Positions 24,221 to 33,072 are shown, counted from the first letter of the stretch. The stretch: 64,000 bases of DNA from Aliidiomarina iranensis (GCF_003987135.1 NZ_PIPJ01000001.1:1-64000), one strand, 5' to 3'. Notes: a model not told the origin generated them from the sequence alone. Numbers and translations: made by a program.

Positions 24221-25801
24221 TTATTCCTCATTTACTACGGCTAAAGGGAGTTGCATTGATACTCGGCAACCTTGAGTGCCATCTATTCGGTTCTCAATGA
24301 TTAAAATACCCCGGTGTTCACGTACCACGTTATCTACTATAGCTAAGCCTAAACCGGTGCCTTCGCCTTGCCCCTTGGTGGTATAAAAAGGCGTTACCAA
24401 AGATTCTGTTGAGGTGCCAGCAGGAAGGCCAGGGCCATCATCGAGCACCTCAATGTGTAACCACTGAGAGCAAGGCGGTTGCTTTTTATCTTCATTCGTT
24501 TTGCTTTCGTTCAGTTTATCTTCAGCCATTGGTTCTTCTTGTGCACAAGCCACTTGCGCGCGAACCTCAACATGTTGTTCCGCTACCTGTGCTGCATTGC
24601 GCACCAAGTTCACCAAAGCGAGCTCTAAACGGGCCTCATCCGCAATCAACTGCAAACCTCTCGACAAAGGGCTCACCGAAGCCGATAACCGAGGTCCGTT
24701 TTCCGGCTGTTCATGGCTTATGTTATCCAGAATTTCTGGTAACAGTTTTTCTATCGCCACCGAAGATGTAAGCGTTTCTTGTTCTGCCGGCGGCCGGCAA
24801 TAATTTAATAACTGCTGAACAATGCGGGTTAGCCGGCCTACTTGCCCACGAATTGCGGTAAGTTGCCGCTCTGATTCCGCATCTTGATTATTTTTCTGCA
24901 ACCGCCGAGCACGGCCATCAATGATGGTAAGGGGAGCGCCTAACTCATGGGCAACACCTGAAGCAACGCCACCAATCGCCGCCATTTTTTCTTGATACTG
25001 CAGTTTTCGCTGCATTTCTTGCTCATGTAAACGATGAGCTTCGAGCGCTGCTTCGTTCTTTTGCATACTATCGAGCATGCGGTTCAAGCCATGGGCGATA
25101 GCGGCAAGCTCACTAGGGCCGTTTTCTGATGCGCGGTAATTTCTCTCACCAGCTTCCACACGGTGCATACTTTCAGTTAACTGATTCACATAGCGGCCCA
25201 CACCCCGATAATGGCCAAATATAACGATGGTAAAGGTTAACAATGCCATGGCCATCCAAATACCCCACGCCCAAGCACTTAAACGCGCGAACGCGGTATC
25301 GAAATCACTAGCCTGCCGGTTAATTTGAATAAAGCCATTGGCTTGGCGTAAATCATCGAATACCGGAATAAAATGGGAGAACATGCGCACGCCTGATATC
25401 TGCCGCACACGCTCTTGCTGCTCACCTGTCATTACTAATTCTTGCGCTACGCGGCTTCTCGATAAATCACGCTCAGCAATACCTGCAACCGCAATGCGGT
25501 TTCCATTTACATCAAACACGGAAGCGCCGTAAATGCGGCCAATTTCGAATACCGAATCTAGCGCGCGTTGCACGGCTTCTTCATCGTTTGCCGCAAGCGC
25601 CTCGCCAACCGGCACGCGAATGGCGCGCCCAAGAAGTTCAAGATCCTCTTTTAGGCGTTCTTGCTCCTGCACATTAATGCGCTCTAAACCAAAGCCAATG
25701 CCAACGCCAACGATAACCAAAATCGGCACTACCACATAAATCAGTAGGGCTCGCTGAATCCCGGAAAGCCGCAACACAGCTGATTTTTTAGTCAATGCCA
25801 T
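24221..25801 (-). CDS. membrane sensor histidine kinase
   Basis: 526 residues. One membrane segment near 17-40, a periplasmic sensor of about 130 residues (roughly 45-175), a second segment (WAWGIWMAMALLTFTIVIFG) and a HAMP linker are followed by a short coiled region. The dimerisation helix has His285 in GVAHELGAPLTI, and the HATPase domain has DDGPGLPAG and GEGTGLGLAIVDN. An acidic/polar insert (EDKLNESKTNEDKK) interrupts the ATPase domain. It pairs with the sigma-54 regulator two bases downstream. The signal is unknown. It is preceded by four 13-bp direct repeats. Confidence 0.9.
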   Translation of the reverse strand: MALTKKSAVLRLSGIQRALLIYVVVPILVIVGVGIGFGLERINVQEQERLKEDLELLGRAIRVPVGEALAANDEEAVQRALDSVFEIGRIYGASVFDVNGNRIAVAGIAERDLSRSRVAQELVMTGEQQERVRQISGVRMFSHFIPVFDDLRQANGFIQINRQASDFDTAFARLSAWAWGIWMAMALLTFTIVIFGHYRGVGRYVNQLTESMHRVEAGERNYRASENGPSELAAIAHGLNRMLDSMQKNEAALEAHRLHEQEMQRKLQYQEKMAAIGGVASGVAHELGAPLTIIDGRARRLQKNNQDAESERQLTAIRGQVGRLTRIVQQLLNYCRPPAEQETLTSSVAIEKLLPEILDNISHEQPENGPRLSASVSPLSRGLQLIADEARLELALVNLVRNAAQVAEQHVEVRAQVACAQEEPMAEDKLNESKTNEDKKQPPCSQWLHIEVLDDGPGLPAGTSTESLVTPFYTTKGQGEGTGLGLAIVDNVVREHRGILIIENRIDGTQGCRVSMQLPLAVVNEE

Positions 25802-25821
25802 CTGTTCACCTATTTCACCTT

Positions 25822-25873
25822 TGTGCTTTGCTTATGTGCTTTGCCTTCGTGCTGCGCCGATGTACTGCGCATT
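25822..25873. repeat. four tandem 13-bp repeats before the sensor kinase gene
   Basis: TGTGCTTTGCTTA (25822), TGTGCTTTGCCTT (25835), CGTGCTGCGCCGA (25848) and TGTACTGCGCATT (25861) are consecutive 13-base units sharing the core GTNCTNNGC. They occupy the 5' leader of the kinase mRNA, 21 bases before its ATG. They might bind a protein cooperatively or simply be a duplication tract. Confidence 0.7.
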
Positions 25874-25907
25874 TCATTAACCTTGGAAACGAGCTAACGT
25901 ACTTAAA

Positions 25908-25925
25908 AGTGCCAATTTTGGCACT
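25908..25925. promoter_or_regulatory. dyad AGTGCCAA-TT-TTGGCACT, candidate enhancer for the NtrC-type regulator
   Basis: Two perfect 8-bp arms with a 2-base centre lie in the divergent region between the kinase gene and the small secreted-protein gene. The centre is about 165 bp upstream of the predicted sigma-54 start, a normal distance for an enhancer-binding protein. A second weaker dyad, ATGTGT-N9-ACACAT, sits at 25939-25959. Assignment to the adjacent regulator is inferred. Confidence 0.55.
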
Positions 25926-26055
25926 CGAAAAAATGCCTCATGTGTCATTAATATACACATCTATGGGTTTAAATTCATCTTCGTAACTTAACCCAACAAT
26001 GAATAAATCTATTTACTCCAAAATAAACAGTGATTTAGATAAAAATACAAAAAGT

Positions 26056-26071
26056 TGGCATGGTTTTCGCT
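26056..26071 (+). promoter_or_regulatory. sigma-54 (-24/-12) promoter
   Basis: TGGCATGGTTTTCGCT places GG (26057-26058) and GC (26069-26070) exactly ten bases apart and matches the consensus TGGCACG-N4-TTGCT at all but two fixed positions. The predicted start is near 26082, about 42 bases before the ATG of the small gene at 26124. The neighbouring operon encodes a sigma-54 activator, so context strongly supports the call. Confidence 0.72.
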
Positions 26072-26123
26072 TCTTGTTCAAGTGACAACACTTTAAATCA
26101 CAGAGTTCTTGAAGGAGGACACT

Positions 26124-26513
26124 ATGTTAAAACGTACTTTTGTATTATCAGCAGTTGCAGCCGCCATGTTTTCAATGCCAGCTTTGGCGCAAGATGAAGA
26201 TGCGCGTGCCTACGCCCAGCAGCAAATGGAAGAAATGGCAAATCAACCCATCACTGATGAGCAACTTGAAATGTTTGTGGTTGCTATCGATCACATTGAG
26301 CGCATTAACAACGAGTTTGTTGAAGCTTTAGAAAATGTAGAAACGCAGGAAGAAGCGCAACAGCTACAAATGAATGCTCAACAAGAAATGGTGGCATCTG
26401 TTGAAGATTCTGGTTTAACTGTAGAAGAGTACAATGCGATGGCCTATCGCCTACAGAACGACCCAGAAATTCAAGAGAAAGTGGAAGAAATGCGCGAATC
26501 TGATGATGCGTAG
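26124..26513 (+). CDS. small exported DUF4168-like protein
   Basis: 129 residues from the ATG at 26124, preceded by an excellent AAGGAGG; an in-frame TTG five codons earlier is less likely. A signal peptide ends at ALA (about residue 21). The mature part is acidic and helical, with two segments of the DUF4168 type: one around DHIERINNEFVEALENV and one around GLTVEEYNAMAYRLQNDPEI. Function of this family is unknown; it is periplasmic. Its sigma-54 promoter and strong terminator suggest a dedicated, inducible, high-output transcript. Confidence 0.75.
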   Translation: MLKRTFVLSAVAAAMFSMPALAQDEDARAYAQQQMEEMANQPITDEQLEMFVVAIDHIERINNEFVEALENVETQEEAQQLQMNAQQEMVASVEDSGLTVEEYNAMAYRLQNDPEIQEKVEEMRESDDA

Positions 26514-26591
26514 CGTATACCACTAAAAGCTACTGAGCTAGCGTTGAACTAACGAATCGTGTGTATGCACGAAAGCGCGAGCTAAGGTAGG

Positions 26592-26617
26592 AGGGCTGCT
26601 TCGGCAGCCCTTTTTTT
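26592..26617 (+). terminator. strong intrinsic terminator
   Basis: AGGGCTGC-TTCG-GCAGCCCT followed by seven T residues: an 8-bp GC-rich stem closed by the very stable UUCG tetraloop. It lies 79 bases after the stop of the small exported protein gene. Confidence 0.95.
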
Positions 26618-26733
26618 ATGCGTTTTCTAGTGCCAATTGTTCCTCTCAATTTTTCTCGATTTAAGCTATCATTGTGTTAACACCACGTTCGTTGTCATTA
26701 CGCGCTACACAATAAATAGAAGAGGAACCATAC

Positions 26734-28404
26734 ATGCGCCATTTAACCCTGTGTGCATCAGCGCTGTTTTTAGTTGCCGCTTGTGCGCCAGCTACAGAAA
26801 CTGATGTACGGCCTTACCCGCCACAAACCGATGCCGAAGGCTTGGTTGATAGCCATTTCACCGATACCTACCGCAGCCACTTAGAAACGCTCTCCTCAGA
26901 TGAATTTGAGGGCCGAGCGCCAGGCACGCGCGGTGAAGAGCTTACCATTGAATACATTACCGATATTTTCCGCGAGCTCGGCGTTACATCATTAACCAAT
27001 GAAGATTACACCCAGGCTGTGCCTCTTGTACGCATTGCCCCGAGCCGAGTAACAGATATGGCGCTAAGCCACAATGGCGAAGAAAGCAGCCTTGAATACC
27101 GCACCGAAATGATGGGCTGGACTAACCGCGTAGTTGATTCCATAAACGTTGAGAACAGCGAAATGGTATTCGTAGGTTACGGCATTGTTGCGCCAGAGTT
27201 TGGTTGGAACGATTATGAAGGCCTCGATGTTGCAGGCAAAACCGTGGTGATGTTTGTGAACGACCCGGGGTACGCCACGCAAGATCCAGCGGTGTTTAAT
27301 GGCAACGCCATGACATACTACGGCCGTTGGACATATAAATTCGAAGAAGCGGCACGCCAAGGTGCTACCGGCGCTATTGTTATTCATGAAGATGGCCCCG
27401 CAGGTTATGGCTGGGGCGTGATCGCGGGCGGTTCACCGGTTCGCTTTACCATGAAAACTGAAAATCGCAACATGCACCGAGCTGAGCTTGAAGGTTGGGT
27501 AAACGCCGATGCGGCAGAAAAACTATTTGCCAATGCGGGCATGAGCCTAGAAGAAGCCCATGAGCTTGCATTGAGCAGTGATTTTACACCTGTATCATTG
27601 AATACCGAAGTTTCTATGATCGTAGAAAACGAATTCTCTGATCTCGATACCTACAACATTGTGGGTATGATTGAAGGTAGCAAATACCCAGAAGAGCACA
27701 TTATTTATATGGCGCACTGGGACCACATGGGTGTTGATCCAATCAGCGGTGAAATCTTCAACGGCGCGCAAGATAACGCCACTGGTACCGCCGGTTTACT
27801 TGCGATGGCAGAAAAATTCGCCGCCGGCGAACAACCTGAGCGTTCCATTGTATTTGCCTTCGTAGGCGCAGAGGAGCGAGGCTTATTGGGTTCGGCTTGG
27901 TATGGTGAAAATCCATTGCTACCACTCGAAAAAACCGTAGCCGGTATCAATATCGATATGCTGTATGCCCACGGCCCGGTAAAAGATTTTGTGGTTGTAG
28001 GCTGGAATAATTCCGATATGCAAAATTTTGCTGAGCCGCACGTGATTGCGCAAAATCGTTATTTAGCACCCGAAGGCAACCCTGAGGCTGGCATTTTCTA
28101 CCGCTCAGATCACTTCAGCTTAGCCAAACAAGGCGTGCCGGTATTGTATGCCAAAGGTGGTGTTGATCACTTCTTCGAAGGCCCTGAATACGGCCAACGT
28201 GAAGTCAGTGATTTCCTCGCCAACCGCTATCACAAAGTAGCCGATAAGTTTAACCCAGAATGGGATTTACGCGGCATCCACCAAGATCTGTGGGTGTTCT
28301 TTCGGGTTGGCAATGATTTGGCGAATAGCCGAGTGTGGCCACAATGGGCTGAAGGCAATGAATTTGAGGCCTTACGTTTAGAGAGCGAAGCGCAGCGTAA
28401 CTAA
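26734..28404 (+). CDS. M28-family metallopeptidase, lipoprotein
   Basis: 556 residues. The lipobox VAAC gives a lipid-anchored cysteine near residue 17. The zinc aminopeptidase domain is split by a PA-like insert (about 130-300; VFVGYGIVAPEFGWNDYEG). All M28 ligands are visible: HWDHMG, QDNATGTAGLL, the catalytic GAEERGLLGS, an aspartate in NIDMLYAHGP and the final YRSDHFSLAKQG. It should cut N-terminal residues from peptides in the envelope, perhaps for nutrient use. Two short ATTAC/CATTAC-type AT-rich stretches precede it but no clear promoter is called. Confidence 0.9.
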   Translation: MRHLTLCASALFLVAACAPATETDVRPYPPQTDAEGLVDSHFTDTYRSHLETLSSDEFEGRAPGTRGEELTIEYITDIFRELGVTSLTNEDYTQAVPLVRIAPSRVTDMALSHNGEESSLEYRTEMMGWTNRVVDSINVENSEMVFVGYGIVAPEFGWNDYEGLDVAGKTVVMFVNDPGYATQDPAVFNGNAMTYYGRWTYKFEEAARQGATGAIVIHEDGPAGYGWGVIAGGSPVRFTMKTENRNMHRAELEGWVNADAAEKLFANAGMSLEEAHELALSSDFTPVSLNTEVSMIVENEFSDLDTYNIVGMIEGSKYPEEHIIYMAHWDHMGVDPISGEIFNGAQDNATGTAGLLAMAEKFAAGEQPERSIVFAFVGAEERGLLGSAWYGENPLLPLEKTVAGINIDMLYAHGPVKDFVVVGWNNSDMQNFAEPHVIAQNRYLAPEGNPEAGIFYRSDHFSLAKQGVPVLYAKGGVDHFFEGPEYGQREVSDFLANRYHKVADKFNPEWDLRGIHQDLWVFFRVGNDLANSRVWPQWAEGNEFEALRLESEAQRN

Positions 28405-28441
28405 AGGTTCGCGATTTCACTTCATTCGCCAAAACAAATAT

Positions 28442-28472
28442 GCCGGAGCAGCTCAAGTTGCTCCGGCTTTTT
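28442..28472 (+). terminator. intrinsic terminator after the M28 peptidase gene
   Basis: GCCGGAGCA (28442-28450) pairs perfectly with TGCTCCGGC (28459-28467) around an 8-base loop, followed by TTTTT. It separates the peptidase gene from the convergent glycosyltransferase gene. Confidence 0.93.
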
Positions 28473-28535
28473 ATTTATAGTTGAAGTTTCATTCCGAACG
28501 GTTCACTGCGAGCGCTGGAAAAATCCCAAATCTAA

Positions 28536-29579
28536 TCAGGCCGATAGCGCAATGCGTTGGCTATTTTGCCAGAGGCGTTCGTGCAAGATGGTTACCGGTT
28601 CTTTGGCGCCATTAGCAAACCAAGTAGCAAGCGCTGGGCCAACATCTGGCCAATCCATGCGCATCGCCAATGCATTTTCTAGCCAACTTTCTACGTAATT
28701 CGCATTCAGTGATTCCATTACCGATGCGAGTTGTCGGTGCTCCAAACAATAGGCATTGGCGAGCTGTTCAAATTGCCCGGAGAGTGGTTTTACTAGCAGT
28801 TTTTTACCGTAAGCAAGTGCCTCGCTACTGGTTTCAAAGCCCGCATTGGCAATCACACCTTCGGCACGAGCAAAGGATTCAGCAAAGCCTTTTCGAGAGG
28901 GCGCGTAACACTGAATATGGCCAAGATCAGAGCGTTTCGCTTCCGGGTGATAAACTGAAAACTGATATTCTGGAAAATCTTGCAGCAATGCGATTACTTG
29001 ATCGAGTGGTTCAAATGGCAAGTACACCAAAATTTCTCGCGCCAGCGTAGGTTCTACGTTCGGTGCATGGTGAATCAATGGTGGTAACACATGGGTACCA
29101 ATATCTTCCCAATGCATGCCTACAACCGTATCGCAGGGTGCAAACTGGCGCATCATTGCCCGCTGCAGAATATTTGTAGGCAACGCCGAAGTTTGCTTGA
29201 AGAAAGCGTATTGGCGGCCAAGGCCAATGCAACGCACACCTTGGCGGCGAGCAGCCCACGCGGTAACCGGTTCAAAATCGGTAACCACCAAATCGTAGCT
29301 ACTTAAATCAAGATCGCGTACATCTTGCCAAAACTGGCCCCATGGGTTCTGGCTCAAGGTATCCAGCACCGAAATTCGGCCTTCACGCACCTGAAAACTT
29401 AATCCTTGGCGCCATTGGAAATCACCAAATGCATCCATATCGAAAAGTTTTTCCCGCGCCCGGCCTGATACCAGATAATTCACTTCAACTTCAGGGTGCG
29501 CAGAAAATGCTTCCGATAATGCATGGCACCGGCTGATATGGCCGTTTCCTGTACCTTGAACGCCAACTAAAATTTTCAT
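28536..29579 (-). CDS. MurG-like glycosyltransferase of the MJ1255 type
   Basis: 347 residues of GT-B fold. The N-terminal GVQGTGNGHISRCHALSEAF resembles MurG and MJ1255-family enzymes, where a GGxGH-like loop binds the acceptor phosphate. The C-terminal nucleotide-sugar part has AEGVIANAGFETSSEALAYG, with the donor-binding glutamate. Sugar and acceptor cannot be told from sequence. It follows a PAP2 phosphatase gene by 70 bases in the same direction, which hints at a lipid-linked acceptor. Confidence 0.8.
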   Translation of the reverse strand: MKILVGVQGTGNGHISRCHALSEAFSAHPEVEVNYLVSGRAREKLFDMDAFGDFQWRQGLSFQVREGRISVLDTLSQNPWGQFWQDVRDLDLSSYDLVVTDFEPVTAWAARRQGVRCIGLGRQYAFFKQTSALPTNILQRAMMRQFAPCDTVVGMHWEDIGTHVLPPLIHHAPNVEPTLAREILVYLPFEPLDQVIALLQDFPEYQFSVYHPEAKRSDLGHIQCYAPSRKGFAESFARAEGVIANAGFETSSEALAYGKKLLVKPLSGQFEQLANAYCLEHRQLASVMESLNANYVESWLENALAMRMDWPDVGPALATWFANGAKEPVTILHERLWQNSQRIALSA

Positions 29580-29649
29580 ATCGGTATCTCTGTTGATTTT
29601 TACTACAATTGCAAATGGTTCGTGTAGCCAAAAATGTGCTTCAGCGGCA

Positions 29650-30198
29650 TCAAACTAACCAGCCATTTGCCGCAACTAAAGTGAAGGATGCAAGGCCTGT
29701 TCCTAATGCTGCACCCGCCAAAATATCGGTAGGATAATGAACCCCTAGCGCTATTCTCGATAGGCCAATTAAGCCTGCCCAAGCAAATACAAGTAAAGAG
29801 AGGCTTGGCATCAGAGTTGCACACAAGCTTGCAAACATAAACGCAGCGGTTGTGTGCCCTGAGGGGAAACTAAATTTATCGCTGGCCTTAATCAGTGATG
29901 TAAATTTCGCTGAGCGCTCGTAAGGCCGTGTTCTACGAAGTGTATTCTTAAGCAACCAATAAACCGGTAACTCAATTAAAAAGCCAAGTAATAGCAGGGT
30001 TAGCAAGGCACCGGCATCGGCATCACCAATGGCAAAGGCCAAGAGGCAGAAAATTAGGTAGCCATAGCCATCGCCACTTTTAGAAATCCAGCGAGCTAAA
30101 GAGCCACCCGATGGACGCCGCAAATGCCGGCTAAGCCAGAAGAACGAAATCTCATCAACGCGCTGTAGTTGCATAGGCAGTTGCATAAGCCATTTCAT
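29650..30198 (-). CDS. PAP2-family membrane phosphatase
   Basis: 182 residues with five or six membrane helices. The three phosphatase motifs are intact: KNTLRRTRPY, PSGHT and SRIALGVHYPTDILAG. Members dephosphorylate phosphatidic acid, phosphatidylglycerophosphate or undecaprenyl pyrophosphate. Substrate is unknown here. GAGGA precedes the ATG. It is upstream of, and probably co-transcribed with, the glycosyltransferase. Confidence 0.88.
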   Translation of the reverse strand: MKWLMQLPMQLQRVDEISFFWLSRHLRRPSGGSLARWISKSGDGYGYLIFCLLAFAIGDADAGALLTLLLLGFLIELPVYWLLKNTLRRTRPYERSAKFTSLIKASDKFSFPSGHTTAAFMFASLCATLMPSLSLLVFAWAGLIGLSRIALGVHYPTDILAGAALGTGLASFTLVAANGWLV

Positions 30199-30455
30199 TA
30201 GCTTTCCTCATTTACGAACTTCTGTAATGAACGTGCTGCAAGTTTAGGGGCTAGTAATGACACTTTTGTTACAGCGGGGTGATGATTCGGTTAATTATTC
30301 AACGTTTTGCAAATCAGAAATACTTGCTGAAAAGGATTGGGAAGTGGCATGATGCATGCCTTATGTTACTGGGCTGTTACTGGGCTATTACTGTGCTTGA
30401 GCTCAGCCACTAAACAACTAAAATGCGAGCAAAACATCGGCAAAAGGACACCTCC

Positions 30456-31040
30456 ATGAGCACGGCACCACAATCACAAATGCAATTATTTGGCAGCTTT
30501 ACCTCACCTTTCGTGCGTCATCTTAGAATCGTTTTAGCCGATTCCGGCCTCGATTATGAGTTTATCGAAACCGATTACGCTCAAAGTGCTGCGCAATCAC
30601 CGGCACAGCGTGTGCCCTTTTTACAAGACGACCAGATACAACTTACCGATTCCACGTCTATTCTTAAGCACTTACGCGAAAAAGCCGGGCAATCTTTCTT
30701 TGCTGATACCGCAAACCTAGAGCTCTACTGCTTAGCCAATACCTGCTTAGATACCGCCATTAACTTGTTCTTACTTGAGCGCGAGGGGTTAAATAGCGAT
30801 TCGAATGCATATTTACAACGGCAAGCCGCGCGCATTCAAAGCACATTAAAAGCCTTGGAAGCACGCATATGGCCCTCAGACATGCAATGGTATGATGGTC
30901 AGATTCGTTTAGCCTGCTTCATAGATTGGGCAATTTATCGGAACCGCTTAGATTTTTCCGCTTACCCGAAGTTGCTCGCCTTCTTAGCGCAAGCGCAGAA
31001 ACAACCTTCGTTTGTGGCCACCGCACCGCCGGCAGCTTAA
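30456..31040 (+). CDS. glutathione S-transferase-like protein
   Basis: 194 residues from the ATG at 30456 with AAAGGA upstream; a longer in-frame start adds eleven unlikely residues. The thioredoxin-like N-terminal half (MQLFGSFTSPFVRHLRIVLA, then RVPFLQDDQIQLTDSTSI with the family cis-proline and Asp-Ser) is followed by a helical domain. The Ser-Pro-Phe at the active position fits GSTs of the SspA/YibF-like kind. It is fifteen bases from the EamA transporter gene. Confidence 0.82.
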   Translation: MSTAPQSQMQLFGSFTSPFVRHLRIVLADSGLDYEFIETDYAQSAAQSPAQRVPFLQDDQIQLTDSTSILKHLREKAGQSFFADTANLELYCLANTCLDTAINLFLLEREGLNSDSNAYLQRQAARIQSTLKALEARIWPSDMQWYDGQIRLACFIDWAIYRNRLDFSAYPKLLAFLAQAQKQPSFVATAPPAA

Positions 31041-31055
31041 AGAAACGGAGTAATA

Positions 31056-32018
31056 GTGACAAATTTGCAAGCCGATAAGAAGGCACTAGGTTACGCACTT
31101 GCAGCGGTGTTGCTGTGGTCTACCGTGGCCAGCGCCTTTAAAATCACCCTGCAATACCTTACGCCGCTGCAAATGGTGGCGGCAGCCAGCTGTGTTTCAT
31201 TTGTGTTTTTGTTTGCCGTTATGCTCTACCAAGGGCGATTAGAACAAATAGTGCCGGAATTTAAGCGCCATAAGCTTTACTACCTCTGTTTAGGCCTGCT
31301 TAACCCGTTGGTGTATTACCTTGTGCTGTTTCAGGCTTATACTTTATTACCAGCCTCGCAAGCACAGCCTTTAAACTACACCTGGGCCATTGCTCTCACA
31401 TTAATGGCCGCAGTGTTCCTTGGGCAGAAAATACGCAAACGTGATTGGATAGCCTGCGCTTTTGGCTATTTTGGGGTGCTCATTATCGCTACTCAAGGTA
31501 ATGTGTTAGCGCTAGAGTTCACCAGCGGGATGGGTGTAGCCCTTGCCCTTATCTCCACATTTTTGTGGGCCGGATACTGGATTCTCAATACCCGCCACCA
31601 AACCGATGCCGTGCTAACGCTGCTGATCTGCTTTTTGGTTTCGCTGCCATTCTCTCTAGGCGCCAGCTTTATTTTTACCGATTGGCGTGGCATTCCTTGG
31701 CAGGGCTGGGCGGCGGTAACTTACGTGGGGCTGTTCGAAATGGGCCTTACCTTTGTGTTGTGGTTAAAGGCCATGAAACTTGCCACCAACACGGCGAAAA
31801 TAAGTAACCTTATCTTTATTTCGCCCTTTATCTCGCTCATGTTACTGGCGTTCATTATTGGCGAAACTATCTATCCCGCTACGATTTTCGGTTTGCTACT
31901 GATTATCTTTGGCTTGCTGGTACAGCAATGGCAGCGGCGAACAACCGTGGCTGGTGAGCCACGCCCGCGTATAGGTTCAGGTGTGTTTGCGAAACGTGGT
32001 TTGCGTAACCGTAAATAA
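31056..32018 (+). CDS. EamA/DMT-superfamily transporter
   Basis: 320 residues with ten predicted membrane segments in two EamA halves. The first begins ALAAVLLWSTVASAFKITLQ and the second contains LALISTFLWAGYWILNT, the repeated tryptophan-rich start of each half. It starts with GTG preceded by ACGGAG. It is likely a small-metabolite exporter or importer with unknown substrate. Probably co-transcribed with the GST-like gene. Confidence 0.87.
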   Translation: MTNLQADKKALGYALAAVLLWSTVASAFKITLQYLTPLQMVAAASCVSFVFLFAVMLYQGRLEQIVPEFKRHKLYYLCLGLLNPLVYYLVLFQAYTLLPASQAQPLNYTWAIALTLMAAVFLGQKIRKRDWIACAFGYFGVLIIATQGNVLALEFTSGMGVALALISTFLWAGYWILNTRHQTDAVLTLLICFLVSLPFSLGASFIFTDWRGIPWQGWAAVTYVGLFEMGLTFVLWLKAMKLATNTAKISNLIFISPFISLMLLAFIIGETIYPATIFGLLLIIFGLLVQQWQRRTTVAGEPRPRIGSGVFAKRGLRNRK

Positions 32019-32093
32019 AAAACCCCGAAAAAAACGCGAATCCCGTGCGCTTTCCTCCGGGGGTAAGCCGCAAAAGCCAGCATATGCCTTGTT

Positions 32094-32402
32094 TTAAGTG
32101 AGAAACGAAAACAGCAAAGTAAATACAACGCCGGCAAAAAAACCTACGATCAACGCACCACCGATCAGGCGAATCGGCATTACGCGCTTATCGCTGTTTG
32201 CGTTCGCTGTTTTTTGTAATACCTCTGTGCGCTCGAGTTCTAACACCGCACACAATGCATTACAGGTTTCTAACGAACCTTGGCCTTGGCTTTCAATGCG
32301 CTGAATCGTGCGTAAACTCAAAGCACTCACATCACCAAGCTGTTGCTGGGTCCAGCCTTTTGCAAGCCTCGCCTCTCGAATTTTGGAAGCATCGATATTC
32401 AT
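32094..32402 (-). CDS. membrane-anchored XRE-family regulator
   Basis: 102 residues. An N-terminal Cro/CI-type helix-turn-helix (IREARLAKGWTQQQLGDVSA and onward, residues 8-62) is followed by a short basic linker and one C-terminal membrane helix (LIGGALIVGFFAGVVFTLLF). AAGGGGGCG precedes the ATG. It lies nine bases after the gene at 32412. Tethering a DNA-binding domain to the membrane suggests that the partner, also a single-pass C-terminal membrane protein, modulates it. Target unknown. Confidence 0.82.
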   Translation of the reverse strand: MNIDASKIREARLAKGWTQQQLGDVSALSLRTIQRIESQGQGSLETCNALCAVLELERTEVLQKTANANSDKRVMPIRLIGGALIVGFFAGVVFTLLFSFLT

Positions 32403-32411
32403 ATCGCCCCC

Positions 32412-32891
32412 TTAAGAAAACAATGAGAAAGCAAACTTGCTCCCTAGGAAGCCAACAATGAAGCCACCGATTAGCCACGGCAATAAGCCAATACCAAATT
32501 TCCGCCAGCTGAAAGGTTCCTTCGCATCGCCAATCATATTAATTTCATCTTCATCAATCAGCTCTTTACCCCGGTATAATTCCGCAATATAAATGCCTTT
32601 AAAGGCTTCGCTCCAATTGCGAACACCCACACGAACTCGATAGGTTTCACCCTCAAGATGAAATGCATGCTCACTAATCTTCCGCCAAGATCGATTACTC
32701 GAAACTAAGGCTTCGTTAACATATATCTCTTCTTTACCGGAAAAGCTGGAAAACCATACTCTTACTTGTTGGCCGTTTACATCAAAGTAAAAGTTGCCAC
32801 CTTTGAACATTTTTAATGAGCTCTCTGGCATATTGCGATTACCTTCTTGTTGATTCTCTGATTTATTCTCTGGTTGCTTTATCGTGTTCAT
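32412..32891 (-). CDS. unknown membrane protein partnered with the XRE regulator
   Basis: 159 residues from the ATG at 32891 with GGAG six bases upstream; a longer frame from 32945 is less likely. A polar Asn/Gln/Glu-rich first 25 residues is followed by a beta-rich domain of about 90 residues (FYFDVNGQQVRVWFSSFSGK through YRVRVGVRN) and an acidic stretch. One C-terminal membrane helix (LLPWLIGGFIVGFLGSKFAF) ends the protein. No family is recognised. It shares the soluble-domain plus C-terminal helix layout with its downstream XRE neighbour and should lie in the same membrane, soluble part cytoplasmic. Confidence 0.7.
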   Translation of the reverse strand: MNTIKQPENKSENQQEGNRNMPESSLKMFKGGNFYFDVNGQQVRVWFSSFSGKEEIYVNEALVSSNRSWRKISEHAFHLEGETYRVRVGVRNWSEAFKGIYIAELYRGKELIDEDEINMIGDAKEPFSWRKFGIGLLPWLIGGFIVGFLGSKFAFSLFS

Positions 32892-33072
32892 TATTGGCTC
32901 CGTAAATTCAGCATTAGGTTGTTTGTGGTGCTCATCACCATGCACCCATTACACCCGCAAATCGCTAAAAATACGCCGACAAAACCCTGCCAGGCAGTAA
33001 ACTGACATACGCCACGTAACCGCCAATCCCCCCTCTGAAGCCGTATTATGGCATAGTACAGTTGCTACCGAA

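Noticed and set aside
25912-25940. Second sigma-54 promoter at TGGCACTCG...TGCC
   Set aside because: GG and GC are 13 bases apart instead of 10, so it does not fit; the sequence is better explained as the right arm of a dyad.
32019-32093. Terminator between the EamA and XRE genes
   Set aside because: ACCCC and GGGGT can pair only over a very long loop with poor internal stems; not convincing on either strand.
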